From assembly GCA_035345875.1 (NCBI GenBank), contig DAORDH010000003.1, positions 124,001 to 188,000 of the forward strand: a stretch of 64,000 nt of DNA, in the 5' to 3' direction. The notes below the pieces were generated by a model. That model was not told the origin of the DNA. It saw only the letters and a list, made by a program, of their open reading frames with translations, and made no database searches. Below are positions 58,860 through 64,000 of this stretch, piece after piece; within the stretch, counting starts at the first letter, position 1, and each line of letters opens with the position of its first letter. The translations under genes and the position numbers were made by a program. Source of the DNA: UBA2033 sp035345875. GTDB lineage: Bacteria > Spirochaetota > Leptospiria > Leptospirales > Leptospiraceae.

Positions 58860-59210
58860 TTACTTTATCTGCCTCTTTGCTAAATCATTATTGAAGTTAA
58901 GATACCAAGGTATATCACCTAATTTTTCTGTTGTATAAATCCCAAGACAGATGATAGGATATCCAAGAAAAGGACAACTAGTTCGGGTAATTGCAATACT
59001 GCATAGATTTAGATTCCTACTGTCTTGGTCAGTGAAAACCAGAAGGGGAGGTTGTGGAGGTCCTGCTTGTTTACATTCACGAGCTTTGAAATCAGCCGCC
59101 GCATTGATTTGAGATTGAGCATCCCATGCTGGAATTGGTTTCTCGTTGCAATGAAAGAAAAAAAATAAAATCGTTAGAATGATACTAGAATGTAAGAGTC
59201 TATCTTTCAT
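58860..59210 (-). CDS. cysteine-containing lipoprotein in TonB locus
   Basis: 116 residues. The leader ends ILFFFFHC, a spirochaetal lipobox. Further cysteines occur at ARECKQAG, LNLCSIA, RTSCPFLG and YPIICLG. It starts in a one-base overlap with the gene before it and ends 4 bases before the receptor start. A surface or periplasmic accessory is plausible; no family recognised. Confidence 0.6.
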   Translation of the reverse strand: MKDRLLHSSIILTILFFFFHCNEKPIPAWDAQSQINAAADFKARECKQAGPPQPPLLVFTDQDSRNLNLCSIAITRTSCPFLGYPIICLGIYTTEKLGDIPWYLNFNNDLAKRQIK

Positions 59211-59650
59211 TATTTTGATTTCCTATTCTGCGGTTTCTTGTTGTTAGACGGTTCTTCGAATAGAGGAGCTTGAGTATCTGTTTTTAGCGATACCACATCT
59301 CCGCTCACTTTGGTTACAGATACTGTTCCGAGTGGATAGAAATAATGTGTCTCATGCCAAAAGGTCATATTAACCATAGAGTCTCCGCCTTCTACTTTTT
59401 GAACTGCTTGACTCATTGCATAATCCATGTTATGCGGATTGGTCAATGGGATGAGTCCAAATAAAAAGAAAGTTGAAGTTTCTCCTGTTTCTCTTTGAAG
59501 AATTTTATATCCTTCTGAACGTATTAAAGTTGCTGATGGTGTAATATGTTGATTATCCGCTCTACGATTGAGATTTGTTGGATATGATACAACCATAATA
59601 CAATTGAGTAGCAGTGATAATATAAATATGTTAACGAGTTTTTTTAGCAT
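59210..59650 (-). CDS. small lipoprotein (TRL-like) in TonB locus
   Basis: About 146 residues from the ATG at 59650; the open frame extends upstream to 59704. The leader MLKKLVNIFILSLLLNC ends in a lipobox. The mature part has HITPSATLIRSEGYKILQRETGETSTFFLFGLIPLTNPHNMDYAMSQAV, a pattern seen in small TRL/Bor-like lipoproteins, and ends in a basic Asn/Lys tail. It overlaps the next upstream gene by 20 bases and shares a faint fold-like match with it (DxxVNMTFWHE versus DALINIRYWQD). Confidence 0.6.
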   Translation of the reverse strand: MLKKLVNIFILSLLLNCIMVVSYPTNLNRRADNQHITPSATLIRSEGYKILQRETGETSTFFLFGLIPLTNPHNMDYAMSQAVQKVEGGDSMVNMTFWHETHYFYPLGTVSVTKVSGDVVSLKTDTQAPLFEEPSNNKKPQNRKSK

Positions 59651-60002
59651 TTGGTTCTGTTTGAGGTTCATCTGTAAATTTAACTGCTTCTGCATTGATT
59701 CCAAGCCTATTCCAAGTTAAAAATAGAAAAATGCTTCTATCTTGCCAATAACGTATATTGATGAGAGCATCAGCTTCTTTAGAATTAATCATTTCTTGAA
59801 CTAGCTCATTGATTGGAGGAGTTGAAAAAGAAACTGCTAGAATTGCTATATCTATAGTGACCCATGACTTTCTTCCCTCTACAGGACTGATTACTTTGTA
59901 TTTTTTATTTACTATTGGAATGTTACTAGTTGAAATGCCTGCACTTGATGATGCACAGTTTAAAAGAAATGCAATTAATATTAAATATATGTGTTTACTC
60001 AT
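59631..60002 (-). CDS. small lipoprotein in TonB locus
   Basis: 123 residues; leader MSKHIYLILIAFLLNC with a lipobox. Mature part about 107 residues with VTIDIAILAVSFSTPPINELVQEMINSKEADALINIRYWQDRSIFLFLTWNRLGINAEAVKF, a probable distant paralogue of the next gene. First structural gene after the GbsR-type regulator, 25 bases downstream of it. Unknown function. Confidence 0.6.
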   Translation of the reverse strand: MSKHIYLILIAFLLNCASSSAGISTSNIPIVNKKYKVISPVEGRKSWVTIDIAILAVSFSTPPINELVQEMINSKEADALINIRYWQDRSIFLFLTWNRLGINAEAVKFTDEPQTEPNAKKTR

Positions 60003-60027
60003 TGTTAGCCCTTATTCATTTATAGTT

Positions 60028-60555
60028 TTACTTGCTCTGTTTCCGTCCAGCCTGTGCTGAAGAGTTTAAAATACTTTTCCACTTTTCTAAGAGTTCTTGA
60101 GACACCTCTTTATCTAAATTGATCCAATGCAAAAGACCGATTAACTTCTCTGTAGAACTCCCTTTTTTTTTTAAATTTTCAATTGCTTCCGCTACTACTT
60201 CTTTTAGGTAGTCATAGCTGTTTAATTTCTTTTGAATAGATAATTCTGCTGCTCTATCAGAAATTCGGAAATAGGATTTCCTTTCCCCTGAAATACGAAC
60301 TTCTTCGATACCTGAATTATGTATAAGCATTTTCAAATTAGTTGAAATACTGCTTCGACTAACTCCGAGAATGCGCTGAATCTCTTCTTGTGTAATTCCT
60401 GAATCGGTTATAAGCATTAGACCTACAATTTGTCCACCTATTCTAGAAATTCCAAAACTTTCATAATATTTGCCCATTTTATTTACAAATGACATCATTT
60501 GTGGGTCAAAAGAAAGTTTATCATTCTTCTTAGAAATTTTTTTCTTTGTTTTCAT
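60028..60555 (-). CDS. GbsR/MarR-family transcriptional regulator
   Basis: 175 residues. A winged helix with GQIVGLMLITDSGITQEEIQRILGVSRSSISTNLKML (about 41-77) and wing IEEVRISGERKSYFRI is typical of the GbsR branch of MarR proteins. It is the first gene of the string running to tonB, with AGAGGA 5 bases before the ATG. A perfect 17-bp-arm palindrome lies 25 bases upstream and overlaps the predicted promoter, so autorepression of the whole locus is likely. The inducer is unknown; GbsR relatives respond to small organic ligands such as choline. Confidence 0.85.
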   Translation of the reverse strand: MKTKKKISKKNDKLSFDPQMMSFVNKMGKYYESFGISRIGGQIVGLMLITDSGITQEEIQRILGVSRSSISTNLKMLIHNSGIEEVRISGERKSYFRISDRAAELSIQKKLNSYDYLKEVVAEAIENLKKKGSSTEKLIGLLHWINLDKEVSQELLEKWKSILNSSAQAGRKQSK

Positions 60556-60570
60556 AATCCTCTGACGAAC

Positions 60571-60599
60571 ATATCACAAATTTCTGTAATTTCAGTCAA
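60571..60599 (-). promoter_or_regulatory. candidate promoter of the GbsR-TonB locus
   Basis: On the reverse strand TTGACT (60599-60594), 17 bases, then TGATAT (60576-60571). The -35 lies at the centre of the operator palindrome, and the start site would be about 10 bases before the regulator ATG. Confidence 0.4.
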
Positions 60600-60616
60600 G
60601 ACTGAAATTACAGAAA
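60581..60616. promoter_or_regulatory. 36-bp palindromic operator upstream of GbsR-type gene
   Basis: Arms TTTCTGTAATTTCAGTC (60581-60597) and GACTGAAATTACAGAAA (60600-60616) are exact reverse complements, with AA between them. Symmetric sites of this kind, just upstream of a MarR/GbsR gene, are typical operators for dimeric or tetrameric winged-helix repressors. Could alternatively form a hairpin, but there is no U-tract and it lies upstream of the start. Confidence 0.75.
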
Positions 60617-61268
60617 ATACTAAAAATCTACTCTTTTCCTTTTTGATTTTTTATGTATTGATTAGACGGAGGAATTAAGTTTTGAAATAAAAAGATCTTG
60701 TTTTTTCAATCGAAAATAGCCTCCTATCTATTTATCTTTTAGAATTAATTCGATTGATTCAGAATTGTGAAATCCCAAAAAAAAGAACTTAAGGGATTTG
60801 GAGCTTTCTAATTTAGCAATCTAGAAATTCAAAAATGAAGTGCTGTTATCTCAATAAATAGGTAAAAATTTGATTAGTCGATTCTAATCTAAGAGAGTGA
60901 ATTCATAAAAAAGTTTAAGTTTCAGATCTACCTATTTATTCTAGAATTATGCTATTGAGATGAAATACTCGAATCGATTCGTAAAATATCTTTGAAATCC
61001 AAACATCTTTTTAGATAGTAAATCGAATTCCATTCTTGTTATGATTTAGAACTAAGCGAGAACAGAATTGATTTCTTTGAAACAGGATTAGCATTGAGTC
61101 TATCCAGAGCTCCAATCAGATTGTCTTGGTAGAATTGGTTTTATTCTTTCCTGTTTAGAAAGAGGGTGTAATTTAAGAATCCATAGTTTGGAAGCCGATG
61201 ATTAAATAGAAATATTTCTTTTCTGAAAAAAATACTCAAATCAGGAAAAACTGTAGGAATCCAATATT
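60617..61268. other. intergenic, about 650 bases, with nested inverted repeats
   Basis: No coding frame. Inverted pairs AATAAATAGGTA (60853-60864)/TACCTATTTATT (60929-60940) and ATCTCAATA (60848-60856)/TATTGAGAT (60953-60961) nest so that the region 60848-60961 could fold as one interrupted long stem. Next to it is a 12-bp palindrome CGAATCGATTCG (60970-60981). It may be a degenerate miniature element or a structured RNA. The remainder shows nothing clear. Confidence 0.4.
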
Positions 61269-61841
61269 ATGAAATACTTACTAATTTTACTTTTCTCACT
61301 CTCTCTCGCTGCCCAATCTGCGAAACCAGTTACAGTAAAGACATTTGATACGGTTGTTGACTCAAAAACAGAAACCAAAAAAGAAAAAGAGAAACCGAAA
61401 GAGAAAGAGATTGAACCAAAGGAAAGTAGTTCACTAGATGATGATGAATTAGATAAGTTATTTTATACCTATTACTATTTAAATCTTCCGAAGCATTTGC
61501 AAAAAGAAGACAAAGATAAAAAGAAACTCCACACAAATCTAATAGGTGTTACAAAAAAGGAAATTGCGAAGAGAGATCGATCTGCTCCTAAAGAAGACAT
61601 CGATAATATTTCTCCTTCCACAGTTAAGTTTAAAAGAGTGACAGAAGAAAGCAAGTGGATGAAAAAAATAAAAGCTGAAATGAAATACATAAATTTCACT
61701 GAGTATATGTATATCGTTCGATATAAGCACTATTTAGTTTTGATTATTTTTCATTTAGATCCTGAACTCCATTTACAAAGTCCAGCACAAGTTGAGTTTT
61801 TAAATGTTCAAAAAACAGAGCAAGCGCAAGATCTAGATTAG
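61269..61841 (+). CDS. secreted protein of unknown function
   Basis: 190 residues. Signal peptide MKYLLILLFSLSLAAQSA, then a Lys/Glu-rich low-complexity linker (about 35-60, TKKEKEKPKEKEIEPKES). A domain follows with DDDELDKLFYTYYYLNLPKHLQ and a C-terminal beta-rich part (YMYIVRYKHYLVLIIFHLDPELHL). No family recognised. The convergent gene at 61851 ends 9 bases away. Confidence 0.55.
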   Translation: MKYLLILLFSLSLAAQSAKPVTVKTFDTVVDSKTETKKEKEKPKEKEIEPKESSSLDDDELDKLFYTYYYLNLPKHLQKEDKDKKKLHTNLIGVTKKEIAKRDRSAPKEDIDNISPSTVKFKRVTEESKWMKKIKAEMKYINFTEYMYIVRYKHYLVLIIFHLDPELHLQSPAQVEFLNVQKTEQAQDLD

Positions 61842-61850
61842 TCTTCTTGG

Positions 61851-62375
61851 CTAACTCATTTTTCTTTTAAATAATAGGAAAAATGATCCTGTAACATTTA
61901 TAAAAATGGAAAAACCAATTCCAAAAATACCAATTCTCTTTAAAAAATTATAATTTGGTAGAATTTGCTTATTTCCATCTATTCTAGATAAGATTTTTTC
62001 CTTTCCGGCGAGTTTAAATTTTTTTTGGCGGGTAATGACTGTATTCCCAACTCTAAGTCGCAAATGAGTTTTATCATCTACATATTCTGTAGTCTCATGT
62101 AGCTTGCCAAATTCATCTGTTACCATATAAGTATAAATATGGCGTTTTTGATTTCCAATTATGACTGTATGATATCCTGTTAAAGTGGAAAAGGATTTTT
62201 GTCCCTCTCGCTCTAAAACTTTGTAGGCTTCAATCAGTTCCTTTTCTCTATCTTGGACGAGAAATATAAAACCTGTGAAAACAAGGAGAGTAAAAATTCC
62301 AACTAGAAAAAAAATCTTGTATAATGGTGTATACAAGCTGTTAGTAATTTTTTTCTCTCCTGTTTCTTCTACCAA
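61851..62375 (-). CDS. two-TM membrane protein, DUF3592-like
   Basis: 174 residues. Membrane segments at about 20-41 (IFFLVGIFTLLVFTGFIFLV) and about 147-168 (IGIFGIGFSIFINVTGSFFLLF) enclose a beta-rich extracytoplasmic domain with YHTVIIGNQKRHIYTYMVTDEFGKLHETTEYVDD. The plan recalls DUF3592 proteins. It begins 7 bases after methylmalonyl-CoA mutase and may be co-transcribed with it. Function unknown. Confidence 0.5.
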   Translation of the reverse strand: MVEETGEKKITNSLYTPLYKIFFLVGIFTLLVFTGFIFLVQDREKELIEAYKVLEREGQKSFSTLTGYHTVIIGNQKRHIYTYMVTDEFGKLHETTEYVDDKTHLRLRVGNTVITRQKKFKLAGKEKILSRIDGNKQILPNYNFLKRIGIFGIGFSIFINVTGSFFLLFKRKMS

Positions 62376-62382
62376 GTTGACC

Positions 62383-64000
62383 TTAAACTTTTACTCGTTT
62401 CTCCAAGATGTCTAGAATCTTGGCAGCCGCATCTGGAATCACAGTCCCTGGTCCAAAGATCGCAGCAACCCCATGCTCATACAAGAAATCATAATCTTGC
62501 GGAGGAATTACACCACCAGCAACGATCAATATATCGCCTGCATTTTCCTTTTTAAGTATCTCTATAAGCTCTGGAATTAACGTTTTATGTCCGGCAGCTT
62601 GTGAAGAAACGCCTATAATATGAACATCATTCTCTATCGATTGCTTTGCTACTTCATTTGGAGTTTGGAAGAGGGGAGCCACATCAATATCAAATCCCAT
62701 ATCAGCAAAAGAAGTTGAAATTACTTTTGCACCTCTATCGTGTCCATCTTGACCCATCTTGGCAACTAGCATTCTAGGTCTTCTACCTTCTTTCTTCGCA
62801 AATTCTTCCACTCTCTTGATGATCGCTTGGAATTTTTCGTTGTCCTGATTTAAGCTAGAATACACTCCGCTGATTGTTCTGATAACAGCTTGATGTCTTC
62901 CGAAAACTTTTTCCATTGCAAAAGAAATTTCTCCAAGAGTTGCTCTCTTTCTTGCTGCATCTACTGCCAAATCAAGTAAGTTTCCTTTTCCTGATTGACT
63001 TGCTTCCGTGATAGCGTTTAACGCTGCATTTACAGCAGACTCATCTCTCTTTGCTTTGATCTCTTTGATTCTTGCAATTTGTTTTTCCCGAACAGCAGTA
63101 TTGTCAATGTCTAGAATTTCGATTTTGTCTTCTGACTTTAATTTAAATTTATTCACTCCAACAATCACATCGATTCCTTGGTCAATGAGAGCTTGTCTCT
63201 TGGCTGCAGATTCTTCGATTTTCATTTTTGGTAGACCTGCTTCGACCGCATTTGCCATTCCACCATGAGCCTCTACTTCTTCGAAAAGTTTCTTAGCTTC
63301 TTTTATAATGGAATGTGTGAGAGACTCTATATAGTAAGAGCCACCAAGTGGATCTACAACTCTTGGAATGTGAGTTTCATTTTGAATAATAAGTTGCGTA
63401 TTTCTAGCAATTCTTGCAGAAAATTCAGTTGGAAGTGCCACTGCTTCATCTAAAGCATTTGTATGTAAGCTTTGAGTTCCACCTAATACAGCTGCCATTG
63501 CTTCAATGGTAGTTCGGATAACGTTATTATAAGGATCTTGCTCGGTTAGACTCCAACCAGATGTTTGGCAGTGAGTTCTAAGTGCTGCACTCATTGGTTT
63601 TTTTGGATTGTATTGTTTAATTAAATCCGCCCAGAAAAAACGAGCTGCTCTAAGTTTTGCAATTTCCATAAAGAAATTCATTCCAATTCCAAAAAAGAAA
63701 GAAAGACGTGGAGCGAAATCGTCAATCGCAAGACCTCTTGCTAATGCAGTTCTTACATACTCCATTCCATCCGCTAAAGTATAAGCCAATTCTTGCACTG
63801 CATTTCCGCCAGCTTCTTGGATATGATATCCACTGATGGAAATGGAATTGAATCTTGGCATATTTTTAGAAGTGTATTCAATAATATCTCCAATGATTCT
63901 CATTGAAGGCTTTGGTGGATAAATATAAGTATTACGCACCATGAATTCTTTTAAAATATCATTTTGAATGGTTCCGGAAAGCTCAGAAATTTTAGCTCCC
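62383..64000 (-). CDS. methylmalonyl-CoA mutase (3' part, cut by window end)
   Basis: B12-dependent mutase interconverting methylmalonyl-CoA and succinyl-CoA. The frame stays open to the window end (GTIQNDILKEFMVRNTYIYP runs across 63943), so the N-terminus is missing. Visible are the (beta/alpha)8 barrel blocks SISGYHIQEAGGNAVQELAYTLADG, FFFGIGMNFFMEIAKLRAAR, RTHCQTSGWSLTEQDPYNN and GGTQSLHTNALDEAVALPTEFSARIARNTQ. The C-terminal cobalamin-binding domain carries DGHDRGAKV with the axial His. This is the large catalytic subunit type. The strand order suggests partner genes beyond the window. Confidence 0.95.
   Translation of the reverse strand, partial: GAKISELSGTIQNDILKEFMVRNTYIYPPKPSMRIIGDIIEYTSKNMPRFNSISISGYHIQEAGGNAVQELAYTLADGMEYVRTALARGLAIDDFAPRLSFFFGIGMNFFMEIAKLRAARFFWADLIKQYNPKKPMSAALRTHCQTSGWSLTEQDPYNNVIRTTIEAMAAVLGGTQSLHTNALDEAVALPTEFSARIARNTQLIIQNETHIPRVVDPLGGSYYIESLTHSIIKEAKKLFEEVEAHGGMANAVEAGLPKMKIEESAAKRQALIDQGIDVIVGVNKFKLKSEDKIEILDIDNTAVREKQIARIKEIKAKRDESAVNAALNAITEASQSGKGNLLDLAVDAARKRATLGEISFAMEKVFGRHQAVIRTISGVYSSLNQDNEKFQAIIKRVEEFAKKEGRRPRMLVAKMGQDGHDRGAKVISTSFADMGFDIDVAPLFQTPNEVAKQSIENDVHIIGVSSQAAGHKTLIPELIEILKKENAGDILIVAGGVIPPQDYDFLYEHGVAAIFGPGTVIPDAAAKILDILEKRVKV

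Noticed and set aside
1..64000. tRNA, rRNA, transposase or phage structural operons
   Set aside because: None found on either strand; the only phage-like sequence is the fibre-type repeat protein.

Overview
The window is low-GC DNA from a spirochaete, most likely a Leptospira-like member of the Leptospiraceae. Evidence: many small lipoproteins with relaxed spirochaetal lipobox ends (LLNC, VMNC, LLLNC), SpoIIE phosphatase-TPR and MoxR/Bat gene sets, and a rep-parB-parA block next to housekeeping genes. From memory, asd and metF lie on the second chromosome (CII) of Leptospira. Their presence here beside a plasmid-type rep-par locus suggests a CII-like secondary replicon. This is inference; no database could be searched.

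Layout. 92-1706: a first parAB pair (reverse strand) with a 17-bp palindromic repeat on both sides. 1855-5818: a beta-barrel protein, a TPP riboswitch with thiC, and hemH. 6378-10493: a HAMP/SpoIIE phosphatase with TPRs and a periplasmic-binding-protein/TPR partner. 11294-18997: two long TonB-dependent receptors with an unusual N-terminal domain, each with a small Cys-containing lipoprotein. 18998-25071: a helical-repeat protein with a His-rich tail, a polytopic membrane protein, a lipoprotein, metF, and a large protein with two discoidin-like domains and tail-fibre-like repeats. 25292-28060: rep, parB, parA, with a candidate small antisense RNA in the rep leader. 28334-31553: a degenerate sigma54-activator-like regulator with two paralogous unknown proteins and a small one. 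31555-36881: a DnaQ-type exonuclease, a zinc-ribbon protein, an MBOAT acyltransferase, an SGNH-like partner and a GT51 transglycosylase. 37047-41468: asd, a large unknown protein and pyruvate kinase. 41635-44430: an SGNH-MBOAT fusion. 44507-52198: an apparent operon joining a three-domain protein (isochorismatase-like, kinase-like, dual-specificity phosphatase) to MoxR, DUF58, a BatD-like protein, BatA and BatB. 53298-60555 (reverse): a GbsR-type regulator with a 36-bp palindromic operator, lipoproteins, a TonB-dependent receptor, ExbB, ExbD and two tandem TonB proteins, which together form a complete energised uptake locus. 61269-64000: two membrane or secreted unknowns and methylmalonyl-CoA mutase, cut by the window end.

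Most notable points: the ~54-nt candidate countertranscript RNA in the rep leader; the kinase/phosphatase/isochorismatase fusion coupled to the MoxR-Bat genes; the palindrome pair around the first parAB; the self-contained TonB locus with its perfect palindromic operator; and the TonB-dependent receptors carrying an extra periplasmic domain.
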